From assembly GCF_003032475.1 (NCBI RefSeq), contig NZ_CP028369.1, forward strand, positions 9,734,001 through 9,798,000: a DNA stretch of 64,000 nt, written 5' to 3'. Each line of letters opens with the position of its first letter. Within the stretch, counting starts at the first letter, position 1. Positions 8,859 to 17,569 of the stretch are shown one piece after another. A program made the translations under genes and the position numbers. This stretch comes from Streptomyces sp. P3 (lineage in GTDB: Bacteria > Actinomycetota > Actinomycetes > Streptomycetales > Streptomycetaceae). Below the pieces are notes generated by a model that worked only from the letters and a program-made list of their open reading frames with translations, had not been told where the DNA came from and did no database searches.

Positions 8859-8980
8859 GTGGACACCGGCCCCGGATCCGGGCGCGCCCCGCGGGCCGGT
8901 CCGCGTCCAGCGCGAGCTCGACACGGAACCGTCCTACGGGTGCGCTCGCCTCGGAGGGTCCGGCGTGCGGACCATGCGCG

Positions 8981-9017
8981 CCGCCCTGGCGGAACCGAGC
9001 CGGTTCCGCCAGGGCGG
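8981..9017. terminator. Perfect 16-bp hairpin between convergent genes
   Basis: CCGCCCTGGCGGAACC pairs with its exact complement at 9002-9017 around a 5-base loop. It lies between the ends of convergent genes (8858 and 9145), so it probably stops transcription from both sides. There is no U-tract, as is usual in streptomycetes. Confidence 0.7.
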
Positions 9018-9144
9018 GCCGAGCCGACACCACCTCCTGTGCGGCCCTCGGCACGTCGTCGTCCCGTCGGCCGTCGACGGGCGTTCCCCGCAGGACGGAG
9101 CCGACGGCACGCCGGATGCGGCGGCCGGACAGGAAGAGCGGGTG

Positions 9145-9594
9145 TCAGCGGGTGTAGGTGACCCGGTGCTCCCGCAGGGAGCCGCAGTTGGAGCCGGACA
9201 CCTGGACGTACACGTTCTTGATGTAGCCGCCCCAGTCGACGCACTGGCCCTTGCCGTAGATGTACGTCGGCCCCGCGTAGGACGTGTAGGTCCCGTAGTC
9301 ACCGTCGCTGTGGTCGGTGGCGGGGACGTAGATCCACGCGGACATGTCCACGGCGGTACCGGGGTTGCTGCGGATGGTCGTGACGCAGTTCTTGCCGTTG
9401 GCCGCGTTGTACGTCAGGTAGACGGTGCCCAGCGAGCCGACGGGCGCGGAGTTCACGGTCTTGTAGGCGCTGCCGCACACCTTCTGCGGAGTGGTGTTGG
9501 GTGCGGCGGACGCGGGTGCCGCCAGAGCGGTCGTGGCCCCCAGCGACAGCGCCGCCAGCGCCGTGGCGCCCAGCATGGAGTGAGTGAAGCGCAT
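9145..9594 (-). CDS. SapA-like (spore-associated protein A family) secreted protein
   Basis: This is a 149-residue protein with a Sec signal peptide ending around ALAAPASA-AP. The mature part has four Cys (KVCGSAYKTV, KNCVTT, GQCVDWGG, GSNCGSL) likely forming two disulfides, plus repeated Tyr/Thr-rich strands. The KVCGS..YKTVNS..VG.LGTVYLTYN pattern is what is seen in streptomycete spore-associated SapA-like proteins. The molecular role is unknown. ATG 9594 has an AAGGGGG ribosome site. A truncated second copy of its 3' end occurs at 23655-23753. Confidence 0.6.
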   Translation of the reverse strand: MRFTHSMLGATALAALSLGATTALAAPASAAPNTTPQKVCGSAYKTVNSAPVGSLGTVYLTYNAANGKNCVTTIRSNPGTAVDMSAWIYVPATDHSDGDYGTYTSYAGPTYIYGKGQCVDWGGYIKNVYVQVSGSNCGSLREHRVTYTR

Positions 9595-9930
9595 ATTTCC
9601 CCCTTGTGATCTTACGACTTGGTTACTCCTGCCTTATGTGACCCGCGGGCCATCTGGATGGTTGTGCCGGGTTGGCGGGGTTTTTCGGCCATAACGTGTG
9701 GCGCGGCAGGCCGAATTGGGACGCAACCAGGGGCCCCTTCCCGCGTTGTCGGCCTTCGATCGCGCGCCGGGACGCCGGGCACGGAGTGGCGGAGGAAGAA
9801 CGCGTGTCGGAGGTCCTGGCAGACGTGGTTGAACAGTGACTTTCGGCTGGGTGTGCGCAGCCGCAGCCCGACGAGGTCCCGGCCGGTGAGTCGGGTCAGC
9901 GTAGTGGCACGGTCCACGGCGTGCGGGGGG
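9595..9930. other. Non-coding region upstream of the SapA-like gene
   Basis: It contains the promoter area of the SapA-like gene, with a TAAGAT -10-like hexamer on the minus strand at 9609-9614. A minus-strand open frame covers most of it but ends just upstream of the gene and looks like no known family. Confidence 0.4.
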
Positions 9931-10593
9931 TCAGGAGCAGTGCGGAGTAACCAGGCCGGATTCGTAGGCGAGGACCACCAGTTGGGCGCGGTCGCGGACG
10001 TGGAGCTTGACCATGGCCCGGTTGATGTGGGTCTTGGCGGTCGCCGGGCTGATGACCAGGCGGTCGGCGATCTCGTCGTTGGACAGACCGTGGGCGGCCA
10101 GGGCGACCGACTCGCGTTCGCGGCTGGTCAGAGCTTCCAGCCTGCCGCCCATGCGGGCCGGCGGCGGCTGGGTGACGTATCGGTCGATGAGCTTGCGGGT
10201 GATGGCGGGCGCGAGCAGGGCGTCGCCGCGGGCGGCGACACGTACGGCGTGCAGGAAGTCCTCCGGCAGGATGTCCTTGACCAGGAAGCCGGCGGCGCCG
10301 GCGCGCAACGCGTCGAAGACGTACTCGTCCATGCCGTAGTTGGTCAGCATGACGACGTGTACGCCTGCCAGGGTCGGGTCCGCGGCGATGAGCCGGGTCG
10401 CTTCGATGCCGTCCATGACGGGCATCTGGATGTCGATGAGAGCGACGTCGGGCAGCCGCTCCCTGACCAGCGCGAGGGCCTCCTGGCCGTCGGCGGCCTC
10501 GGCCACGACCTCGATGTCGTCCTCGAGGTCGAGCAGCGCGCGGAATCCGCTGCGGATGAGCGGCTGGTCGTCGACCAGCAGGACCCGGATCAC
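9931..10593 (-). CDS. NarL/FixJ-type response regulator
   Basis: This is a 220-residue two-component regulator. The receiver domain at 1-120 has acidic VDD near 7-9, phospho-acceptor Asp54 (ALIDIQMP), a conserved Thr/Ser switch (VVMLTNYG) and Lys (FLVKD). A LuxR-type helix-turn-helix at about 150-210 contains LTSRERE..ALAAHGLSNDEIA. Translation starts at GTG 10591-10593, whose GTGA overlaps the stop of the histidine kinase, so the pair is translationally coupled. The kinase upstream is its cognate partner. Targets are unknown; the palindromes at 11779-11844 are candidates for autoregulation. Confidence 0.92.
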   Translation of the reverse strand: MIRVLLVDDQPLIRSGFRALLDLEDDIEVVAEAADGQEALALVRERLPDVALIDIQMPVMDGIEATRLIAADPTLAGVHVVMLTNYGMDEYVFDALRAGAAGFLVKDILPEDFLHAVRVAARGDALLAPAITRKLIDRYVTQPPPARMGGRLEALTSRERESVALAAHGLSNDEIADRLVISPATAKTHINRAMVKLHVRDRAQLVVLAYESGLVTPHCS

Positions 10594-11717
10594 GAGGCTC
10601 CGTTCGTGGGGAGTTCGGCCTGGACGGTGAAGCCGCCCGCGCTGCGCGGCTCGGTGCGCAGGCGGCCGCCCAGGGCCGTGACGCGTTCGCGCATACCGAG
10701 CAGCCCGAGCCCGGGCGTCGGTGTGGGATTCAAGGAGGCCTTTCCGTTGTCGTCGACGCGGACGGCGAGGGCGTCAGGTCGGTAGTCGATGGTCACTGAG
10801 GCAGTGGTTGCCGCGGCGTGCCGGGCGATGTTGGTGAGCGACTCCTGAACGATTCGGTAAGCGGTACGGCTCACTGCCGCGGGCACGGCGTAAGGATGTC
10901 CTTCCATCGTCAGCGTCGTCTCGAGACCGGTCGTCCGGAACCCCTTCACCAGGGTGGGGATGTGGTCGAGACCGTGCGGCGGGGTGGTGTCGTCGTCGCG
11001 CAGCGCCTCGAGGGTCGCACGCAGCTCCCGGCTCGCCTCCCGGCCCGCCTCCTGGATGGCGAGCAGGGCCTCCGGCACCTGCTCGCCGCGGCGCCGGGCC
11101 ACATGGACGGCGACCTCGGACTGCACCTTGACGACCGAGATCTGGTGGGTGAGCGAGTCGTGCAGCTCCCGCGCGATGCGCAGCCGTTCCTCGTCCGCCC
11201 GGCGGCGCGCGGTCTCCTCGCGGGTGCGCTCGGCCTCGTCCGCCCGCCGTTCGGCCTGCCGCACCGCCTCCCCGGCGGCGAAGGCAGCGATCAGCCAGGC
11301 GAGTTCAAGGGTGTTTCGCGCCTGCGCCACGACCTCGCGAGGGGTCCCGTCATGAAGGACCAGGGCCGTGAGGTGGAGCAGGGCCACCAGGCCCACGGAG
11401 ACAGCCAGCGTGACGGCACGGTGACCGGCGCGTACCGCGCCGTAGACGGCGACCAGGTAAGAGACGGCGAGGGCCTCGAACCCGGTCCCCAGGTAGCCCA
11501 CCGCGCACAGCCCGGTGACGGCCAGGACCACGAGCGGTACCCGGCGGCGCGCGGCCAGCGCCAGCCCGCCGGCCGCCAGCAGAGCGGAGCCGAGCAGCTC
11601 GCGTCCTCCGGACGGGTGTGGCCCGGACAGCCCGGTGCCCAGCAGCAGTGCCGCCACGCCCAGGGCGGTCGCCCAGTCGGTGACCGCGGCCGGGACAGCG
11701 AACCGACCTTTGTCCAT
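10590..11717 (-). CDS. Sensor histidine kinase (HPK7/NarX-like)
   Basis: This is a protein of about 375 residues. Several hydrophobic helices span residues 10-160, forming a membrane sensor with short loops. A linker coiled coil rich in Arg/Glu (AERRADEAERTREE) follows. The dimerisation/phosphoacceptor motif RELHDSLTHQ lies near 186, with His as the phosphorylation site, and the C-terminal ATPase has N-box ESLTNIARHA and G-box GLGLLGMRERV. ATG 11717 is chosen; GTG 11723 is an alternative. It phosphorylates the overlapping NarL-type regulator. The signal sensed is unknown, and the small extracellular loops suggest a membrane-stress or lipophilic cue. Confidence 0.9.
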   Translation of the reverse strand: MDKGRFAVPAAVTDWATALGVAALLLGTGLSGPHPSGGRELLGSALLAAGGLALAARRRVPLVVLAVTGLCAVGYLGTGFEALAVSYLVAVYGAVRAGHRAVTLAVSVGLVALLHLTALVLHDGTPREVVAQARNTLELAWLIAAFAAGEAVRQAERRADEAERTREETARRRADEERLRIARELHDSLTHQISVVKVQSEVAVHVARRRGEQVPEALLAIQEAGREASRELRATLEALRDDDTTPPHGLDHIPTLVKGFRTTGLETTLTMEGHPYAVPAAVSRTAYRIVQESLTNIARHAAATTASVTIDYRPDALAVRVDDNGKASLNPTPTPGLGLLGMRERVTALGGRLRTEPRSAGGFTVQAELPTNGAS

Positions 11718-11778
11718 GGGCACACCGTAACCGGACGAGGTGGCGGGCAAGTCCGGCTCGTGGACGAGTGGTCGTCTA

Positions 11779-11844
11779 CCGCATGCGCGGTATCCGCACC
11801 CCGCCTGCCGCATCCGCGGTATCCGGATCCCGCGGATGCGGCAG
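11779..11844. promoter_or_regulatory. Direct and inverted repeats upstream of the two-component operon
   Basis: CCGCATGCGCGGTATCCGCA at 11779 recurs as CCGCATCCGCGGTATCCGGA at 11808, a 29-base period. The second copy is half of a long palindrome: CTGCCGCATCCGCGG (11805-11819) pairs with 11830-11844 around ATCCGGAT. It lies between the kinase start and the divergent membrane gene. It is probably an operator for one or both, perhaps for the response regulator itself. Confidence 0.55.
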
Positions 11845-11946
11845 CGGGAAGTGCCTGCGTCCGCCGGACGACCGGCCGGAGCCCCGGCGTGCATGCTCTG
11901 GGCACATCGGACCTCGCAGTCAACGACGGAGCAGGAGGAAAGCGGC

Positions 11947-12396
11947 ATGAGCGCTTCAGCAGCACTGATGGCGGCCGCCGAGGGCGGGATCATCGGCGAC
12001 GGGCGGACAGGGGCCAACCTGGCCCTCGGAGTGGGGGCATTGGGGCTGGCCTTCGGCTGGCTGGCCTTGGCCCGTGCCGGCCGCCGGATCAGCACCGGCA
12101 ACGCGCGCACCGTCGGGACGGCGGCCATCGCGGTGGGAACGGTCGGGACGGTTCTCGCGGTGCTGCACCTTGCCACCGTCACCGGCGGCCCCGGCACCGG
12201 CAACGGACTCCTCGGCGCCGTCGTGGCCACCCCGCTGGGATTGGGCGCCGTACTCCTCGGCCGCAAGGCTCTGACCCGCTGCCGCCGCGCGTCGGACCCC
12301 GTGGGCTGCGACACCGACGGCCGGCACCGCAGCCCCGAAGGCCACCGAGGACAGGGGGAGGGCGAAGGGACGCCGGTCGATCGTCTCTCCCTCTAG
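11947..12396 (+). CDS. Small membrane protein, DUF6223-like
   Basis: This is a 149-residue protein with three hydrophobic helices at about 25-45, 57-78 and 86-106. They are separated by short charged turns (RAGRRIS, LGRKALTRCRR) and followed by a hydrophilic Gly/Glu/Arg-rich tail. The repeated G-x-x-L-G-x-x-ALAR-type motif and GTGNGLLGAVVA.PLGLGAVLLG pattern fit the actinobacterial DUF6223 membrane family; role unknown. ATG 11947 has a strong GGAGGAAA ribosome site. It is divergent from the two-component operon across the palindromic region, so it may be a target of that system. Confidence 0.65.
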   Translation: MSASAALMAAAEGGIIGDGRTGANLALGVGALGLAFGWLALARAGRRISTGNARTVGTAAIAVGTVGTVLAVLHLATVTGGPGTGNGLLGAVVATPLGLGAVLLGRKALTRCRRASDPVGCDTDGRHRSPEGHRGQGEGEGTPVDRLSL

Positions 12397-12512
12397 GAAG
12401 TGCGCGCTCGCTGCTGCCGCGCCCGGTCCTCCCGGCGTCGCCTCGAGCATCTGCGGTTCACAGCGGCACCCCATCGTCGGCGGGGACCGTACGCGCCGGT
12501 CCCCGGCTCATC

Positions 12513-13116
12513 TCAGAACGTCGAACGGCCATGGACGCGACGTTCGGTGAGGTCTGACCCCCTGTCAGCGGCTGCTTCTTTCGGCAGCCCTGCTGCGTAG
12601 ATCCAGTCGAGGCCGTCGTGTCCGGTGTCGTCGAGCTGCTCTGCTCGGGTCAGACCGGCGCGCAGTGCCACGTGTTGCGAGGCGATGTTGGCCGGCCGGA
12701 CGCGGGCGATCACCGGGAGTTCGGGAACGTGGCGGGATGCCCAGGTCGTGACCGTCGCTGCGGCCTCGCTCGCGAAGCCCTGGCCCCAGGACGAGACGGC
12801 GAAGCGGTAGAAGAGGTTCAGGACTTGCATGCCGTGCAGTTCCATGGGCTTGATGCCGCAGAATCCCAGCTGCGGGGCCAAGCCGTGGCGTCGGACGACC
12901 CAGTACCCGTATCCGCACCGCCGCCACTGGTCGTCCCAGCGGCGAAACAGTTCCCTGGCCTCATCGGACCGGGAGCGCGTCCGAGGGGTTGTGCAGGCAC
13001 GTTTCGGGGTCACGGTGGATCGCGAAGATCGCGTCGATGTCGGATTCGACCGGACGCCACAACGACAGTCGGACGGTCTGCAGTCGTCCGTCCGCGGGGT
13101 TCAGGTCACTCATCAT
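12513..13116 (-). pseudogene. GNAT acetyltransferase with a frameshift
   Basis: Two overlapping frames together give one RimJ/RimL-type acetyltransferase. Frame one (from ATG 13116/13113) gives the N-terminal TVRLSLWRPVESDIDAIFAI. It stops near 12968, and the next frame continues with DEARELFRRWDDQW, then GFCGIK, GFASEAA.TVTTWA and PANIASQHVALRAGL, the classic GNAT acetyl-CoA loop and last helix. One indel near 12965-12990 would restore a protein of about 195 residues. It is therefore a recent pseudogene or a sequencing error. Confidence 0.7.
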
Positions 13117-13511
13117 GTGCAGATCGTAGAAGTGCGTCAGTCGGTCTTCGGCCTTGCCCGGCAGTCGGTCCATGTGCGGGCCCGGTGGGTCTGGCGGGAA
13201 GTCCGCCTTCGGCTCGACCGTCGTCTGATCTGAGACTCCCGGAAAGGGCGACGAGCGGCACATCGACCACGGCCACGCGTGTCGCCCTCGTGGCACAACC
13301 GGAGAGGAAGGAGGCGACCGTCAGCGACACCGGCGGCGAGTTCGTCCCGATGACCACGGTCGTCCGGCATGATCCATGACCGCGACCGCGGATTCCCCGC
13401 GAAAGGCCGACGACCGCTCAAGCCGTGAATCCACATGATCGACAACTATTGCCGGGAACTCCGGAACTCTCCGCACCGATCTGTTCGGCTCCACCGGAAG
13501 GTACGCAGACC
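13117..13511. other. Region with no recognised gene
   Basis: About 395 bases lie between divergent genes. Short overlapping frames on both strands lack ribosome sites and any familiar motif. Confidence 0.35.
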
Positions 13512-14138
13512 ATGAGCAGCAATGACGACCGTTGGGCGAAGCTGACAGGCGGGGAAGCGGGGGAGGAGTATGCCCGGCGGTTTGCGCGGTTGGCCGCATC
13601 AGGGCAGGACATCCACGGCGAGGCCGCCTTCTGCGACGCGTTGCTGCAGCCTGCCGCCCGAGTACTCGACGCGGGCTGCGGCACCGGGCGTATCGCCATC
13701 CGGCTGGCGGAGCTGGGGCACCGCTGCACGGCCGTGGACGTCGACCGTTCGATGCTCGCCGTCGCCCGCCGTGACGCCCCCGCGCAGGAATGGCTCCACG
13801 GTGACCTGGCACACCTGGACCGCCTCGGTCTGGAACCCGGCTTCGATCTGGCGCTCGCGGCCGGAAACGTCGTCCCCTTGCTGGCCCCGGGTACCGAACC
13901 GGCTGTCGTGCGGCAGCTTGCCGCCGTACTGCGTCCCGGCGGACTGCTTATCACCGGCATGGGGCTGGACGCGGAGCACCTGCCGCTGCCGGAACCGACG
14001 GTGACGCTGGAGGAGTTCGACGACTGGTGCACACAGGCCGGACTGACCCTGCGCCAGCGCTTCGCCACCTGGGCCGGCGACCCCTACCGTCCGGGCGGCG
14101 GCTACGCCGTCAGCGTGCACGCCCGCCCCGTCGACTGA
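13512..14138 (+). CDS. Class I SAM-dependent methyltransferase
   Basis: This is a 208-residue Rossmann-fold methyltransferase. Motif I is VLDAGCGTGR (about 56-65), which binds S-adenosylmethionine. AVDVDRSM supplies the acidic ribose-binding residue, and LRPGGLLITGM the post-III strand. The C-terminal part (QRFATW.GDPY.PGGGYAVSVH) is usual for small-molecule methyltransferases of this group. ATG 13512 is chosen over an upstream in-frame ATG because the homologous core begins just after it (SNDDRWAKLTGGEAG). It is a stand-alone gene convergent with the L,D-transpeptidase. The substrate is unknown. Confidence 0.85.
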   Translation: MSSNDDRWAKLTGGEAGEEYARRFARLAASGQDIHGEAAFCDALLQPAARVLDAGCGTGRIAIRLAELGHRCTAVDVDRSMLAVARRDAPAQEWLHGDLAHLDRLGLEPGFDLALAAGNVVPLLAPGTEPAVVRQLAAVLRPGGLLITGMGLDAEHLPLPEPTVTLEEFDDWCTQAGLTLRQRFATWAGDPYRPGGGYAVSVHARPVD

Positions 14139-14147
14139 AACCCGAGT

Positions 14148-15185
14148 TCAGGCGTCGTTCGCGCCCGGACCGGAAGACGCGGCAGGGGCGGACGCGGCGG
14201 CACGCACCACGGTCGTCCCCTGGCCGGAGGCGCTGCCGGCGAGCCACTGGTCCCATCCGAGGTTGAAGTCGGCGTAACCGTTGTCGGCCGAGGCCTTGGC
14301 GCGCGGAGAGCCGGTGATGGTGACCGGATCGCCCTGCTTGACCTGGTCGTAGAACCACTTGGCGTCCGAGAGGGACAGGTGGACGCAGCCGTGCGAGCCC
14401 CGGGCGCTTCCACTGCCCGGATTCGGGTCGCCGGTCGAGTAGTGCACGTAGGTGCCGGACTGGGTCAGATGGACGTCCCAGGGCAGCGTCAGGTCGTAGT
14501 AGTTCGGGCTCCCCTTGTCACAGCTGATACCGACGCTGCAGGAGGTCATGTGGACCTTCTCCTGCTTGTCGATGACGGCCATCGTGCCGTTCCACGTCGG
14601 ATACCGGTCACTGCCCGCGTTGATCGACAGGTTGCGCAGCGTGCTGCCGTTCCGGGTCACCTTCATGGTGTGGCCGGTCACCGAGACGTCCGCGCGCACG
14701 TCGTCACCGATCTTGAAGGTGTGCGTGTAGCTGCGCACGCCGAAGCGCCCGTTGCCGTTGCCGACGCCGTTCATGTCGGCGTCGATGTGCACCGTCGTGC
14801 CGGAGGGCCAGTACGTCTTCGGGCGCCAGTCGGCGCGCCTGTCGCCGAACCAGTGCCAGGCGCCCACCACCGGTTGCGAGGTGCTGACCTTCATGTGCTT
14901 CTCGACCGCGACCCGTGCCTTGGCCGCCACCGGATCGGTGAAGACGACCGAGATGGGCATGGCGACGCCGACTGTGGTGCCCGTCTGCGGGGTGATCGTC
15001 TCCAGCAGCATCGGCGGGCCCGCGGGCTTCTTCGGCGAGGGCGACGAACTGGCGCTCGGGCCTCCCGGCGCCTTCGCGTCTCCTCCGTCCGCCCTGTCAC
15101 CGCCGCCCCCGCCGCAGGCACTCGCGCCCACCAGCATCACACCCGTGACCAGTGCGATCCCTATGCCGCCCTTGCGCCGTCCCAC
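14148..15185 (-). CDS. Lipoprotein L,D-transpeptidase (Ig-like domains plus YkuD)
   Basis: This is a protein of about 345 residues that makes 3-3 cross-links in peptidoglycan. The signal peptide ends in a lipobox-like GASAC, so it is probably a lipoprotein. A Ser/Pro linker is followed by Ig-like domains, then a YkuD catalytic domain with the SHGCVHL motif near residue 260-266, whose Cys forms the acyl-enzyme, and an upstream HYSTGDPNPGSGSARG segment. GTG 15185 is chosen because it sits right before the RRKGG signal start. Length and domain order match actinobacterial Ldt enzymes. It is a single gene, convergent with the methyltransferase. Confidence 0.9.
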   Translation of the reverse strand: MGRRKGGIGIALVTGVMLVGASACGGGGGDRADGGDAKAPGGPSASSSPSPKKPAGPPMLLETITPQTGTTVGVAMPISVVFTDPVAAKARVAVEKHMKVSTSQPVVGAWHWFGDRRADWRPKTYWPSGTTVHIDADMNGVGNGNGRFGVRSYTHTFKIGDDVRADVSVTGHTMKVTRNGSTLRNLSINAGSDRYPTWNGTMAVIDKQEKVHMTSCSVGISCDKGSPNYYDLTLPWDVHLTQSGTYVHYSTGDPNPGSGSARGSHGCVHLSLSDAKWFYDQVKQGDPVTITGSPRAKASADNGYADFNLGWDQWLAGSASGQGTTVVRAAASAPAASSGPGANDA

Positions 15186-15519
15186 GACGTGCCCCGCTCT
15201 CTCGGTCCTCGGCCCTGACAGGCCCGACGCATGGTGAGACAGCCGTGGCGCCGTCCCCAGTTGCACGTGTCGCGTAAAACGTGTCCCAAGACTCGGCGCG
15301 GCCCGATCCGCGAGGAGGACCGCGGTCGGCCGGAAATGGGTTTGAGCGAGGCGGCGTCCCGCTGCTACTTTCGCCGTGGACCGTGAAATCGTCGTATGGA
15401 GGTGAGACCCGTGAACACAGTTACCCATGGGTGCTCCCTCAACCCGTCACGGTCCGGCGGCTGACGTCCGGTGTCGCCAGGAGCGCCTGAGATCGAGGCA
15501 CTCCTGGAGGGAGACTCCG
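15186..15519. other. Intergenic region with a possible leader peptide
   Basis: About 334 bases separate the transpeptidase start and the GNAT/IF-1 operon. The only coding-like element is the 17-codon frame at 15411-15464, described separately. Confidence 0.4.
15411..15464 (+). CDS. Candidate 17-residue leader peptide
   Basis: GTG 15411 is preceded by a strong ATGGAGGTGAGACCC ribosome site, better than that of most genes here. The encoded peptide MNTVTHGCSLNPSRSGG ends at TGA 15462-15464. It lies 55 bases before the GNAT-infA operon, in the position of an upstream regulatory ORF. Its composition gives no clear attenuation codon run. The site could also be chance. Confidence 0.35.
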   Translation: MNTVTHGCSLNPSRSGG

Positions 15520-16311
15520 ATGAACACAAAGCCTTTCACGTCCGGCCTGGGCGAGAACGCTGTGACGATCACACGCGTCGCGGAACGGCAATGGCATGCC
15601 CTGGATGACGACCTGGTGGTCGGCCGCGGGCATGCCGGGCACAGGCCCGACGGACGCTTGTTCGTCAGCATCGACGCCTGGCACGGCGCCGTCTTCGACC
15701 GGCTCGCCGAGGCGATGGTGGCGGAGCTGCCGGCGCCGCTGTACACGGTGGTCGACGAGGCCGACGTCGAGCTGACGGCCGGCTGGCGGCGCGCCGGGTT
15801 CACCGTCCGCCGCCGCGAGTGGGAGTACGTCGTGCCGACCGACCCGCGGGTCACCGGGCTCGAGGCGGTCCTGCCGCCTCCGGGTGTGACGATCGTGCCC
15901 GCCGGACAGGCGGACGAGCGGCTGCTGCGGGAGGTGGACCGGACGATCCGCGACGAAGTCGAGGCGTCCGTCGGGTGGCAGTCCATGCCCGCGGAGGTCG
16001 TTCCGCGTATCGAGGGCGACACCGTCGGCGACCCGTCGAAGTACGCGGTGGCCGCGGCGCGGGACCGCTACCTGGGTCTGATCCGGGTGGTGACGGCGAT
16101 CCGGCCACGTATCGGGCTGGTCGCGGTCCGGGCCGCCGAGCAACGCCGCGGCATCGCGCGGGCGCTGCTCGCCCACGCGCTGGGAACGCAAGCCCGCGCC
16201 GGTTTCGCTGCGGCCTGGACCGAGGTCCACGAGTCCAACCGGGCAGCCTCGGCGCTGTTCGAGGGCCTCGGCGGGCAACCGATGAGCAGCAACCTGGAGT
16301 TGGTGCGATGA
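15520..16311 (+). CDS. GNAT-family N-acetyltransferase, coupled to IF-1 paralogue
   Basis: This is a 263-residue protein with an N-terminal region of unclear fold followed by a GNAT domain. Its acetyl-CoA loop reads [22 protein letters not shown] (Q/R-x-x-G-x-A motif) at roughly residues 200-222, followed by [18 protein letters not shown], the usual last helix. ATG 15520 follows GGAGGGAG at ideal spacing. Its last codons overlap the infA start by 4 bases (ATGA), so the two are translationally coupled. That links this acetyltransferase to translation initiation or to a stress response in some unknown way. Confidence 0.8.
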   Translation: MNTKPFTSGLGENAVTITRVAERQWHALDDDLVVGRGHAGHRPDGRLFVSIDAWHGAVFDRLAEAMVAELPAPLYTVVDEADVELTAGWRRAGFTVRRREWEYVVPTDPRVTGLEAVLPPPGVTIVPAGQADERLLREVDRTIRDEVEASVGWQSMPAEVVPRIEGDTVGDPSKYAVAAARDRYLGLIRVVTAIRPRIGLVAVRAAEQRRGIARALLAHALGTQARAGFAAAWTEVHESNRAASALFEGLGGQPMSSNLELVR

Positions 16312-16532
16312 CCAAGAACAAGAACGTCATCGAAGTCGAGGGCAGGATCGTCGAGTGCCTTCGCAGCGCCATGTTCACCGTGGAGCTGGACAACGGCCAC
16401 CAGGTGCTCGCGCACATCAGCGGGAAGATCCGCAAGAACTACATCAAGATCCTGCTCGAGGACAGGGTGCTGGTGGAGCTCCCGCCCTACGACCTGACAC
16501 GCGGACGGATCGTGTTCCGGTACCGGAACTAG
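16308..16532 (+). CDS. infA: Translation initiation factor IF-1 paralogue
   Basis: This is a 74-residue OB-fold protein with the IF-1 signatures [39 protein letters not shown] and [23 protein letters not shown]-1 binds the A site of the 30S subunit and helps select the initiator tRNA. The housekeeping gene normally sits in the ribosomal-protein cluster beside rpmJ; this copy is alone with a GNAT gene, so it is probably a second, conditionally used paralogue. Its start overlaps the preceding stop (ATGA). Confidence 0.92.
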   Translation: MTKNKNVIEVEGRIVECLRSAMFTVELDNGHQVLAHISGKIRKNYIKILLEDRVLVELPPYDLTRGRIVFRYRN

Positions 16533-16560
16533 GGCGCGGCGGCTTCTGCGGGAGCTGACA

Positions 16561-16601
16561 TCGGGGCCCCGGTCGCGGCGTTTTCGTGACCGGGGCCCCG
16601 A
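16561..16601 (+). terminator. 14-bp hairpin after infA
   Basis: TCGGGGCCCCGGTC (16561-16574) pairs perfectly with 16588-16601 around a 13-base loop, 28 bases after the infA stop. It is a probable terminator of the GNAT-infA operon. Confidence 0.75.
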
Positions 16602-16711
16602 CCAGGGGCGGCCGGCCACGAAGGTAGGGCGCGGTCGTCCTCACTCGAGCCCTGGCCGAACCTCGCGTCGCCGCACGCCTGCACCGGGCGGTCATTGCCG
16701 AGCCCGGGCCG

Positions 16712-17329
16712 ATGGACGGTCCCACCGCGCGCGTCAGCGGGCACAGGGGCCGGCCAACCGCGCGTGGCCTCGCGCCGTCCGCGCCGGGACCGCGGTCGAC
16801 GCGCATCCCGCGGTACGCCGTCGCCTTCGGTCTCATGCGACTCGGACTCCTCAGCCCCGGGACCGGGCTGATCGGGCAGGCCGAAGGCGACAACGCGTTC
16901 ACCGCGGCGGACCTCGGCGGCGACACCGTATCCGCCTACTGCGCCCGCGACGCGCAGCGCATCCCCCAGGAGGACACCCCGCAGAACTTCTTCTTCAGTC
17001 CCGCCGCGAGCCTCCGTGTGCAAGAAACGATCAAGGACTCACCGTCCGTCGCCCCGGGACTGAGGCGGCCCCAGGTCCCCGCGATGCTGATGATCGCCGA
17101 ATGCTCCTCCCAGATCCGCCAATGGGCCACCGCCGTCCTTCGCGAGGATCCCGCCATTCGGCGCACCCCGTTCATGCGTGGAGTCGGACACCGCATGTGG
17201 AACGGCCTGGACGACAACAACGACCGGGCTGCCGCCGTCATCACCGCGTTCCTCGAGGGCACGCCCTCGCCTCTGCCCGACCACCCGACGCGTGAGGAGA
17301 TCCCCGTCTTCCTGCGCGATCGCGAGTGA
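16712..17329 (+). pseudogene. Alpha/beta hydrolase, C-terminal half only
   Basis: From about residue 30 the frame resembles the cap and C-terminal part of an alpha/beta hydrolase. It includes VPAMLMIAECSSQIRQWA (the strand before the catalytic acid) and GVGHRMWNGLDDNNDRAA (catalytic His region). The nucleophile-elbow half (G-x-S-x-G) is missing, and the first 30 residues are low-complexity. There is no ribosome site. It is probably a truncated, non-functional gene; a short regulatory remnant cannot be excluded. Confidence 0.5.
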
Positions 17330-17569
17330 AGACCCTGTCTGACCGCCGACCGACGGCTCGTCGGGGTTCGTGCGATCGGAAGCCGCGGATCCCCGTCCGT
17401 ACCCCGCCGAGCACCGGGGTGCCGTTCGTCTCCGGCCGCCCGGTGGCTAAAGGTTCGCTCCTGCTTCTGGCCTCCATGGCCTACTCGGCGGTATACAAGC
17501 CTGGTCGAACGGAACGACGGCCGTCCGGACGGCGTCGCCGGTGGACGTGGGTGACCAGGGGGAGGCTCG

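Noticed and set aside
9612..9917. Minus-strand frame of 101 codons upstream of the SapA-like gene
   Set aside because: It has no motif and an unsupported start, and it occupies the promoter region of the SapA-like gene.
11724..11946. CRISPR-like or tRNA-like structure at the repeats
   Set aside because: Only two imperfect copies and a palindrome are present; there are no spacers or cloverleaf.
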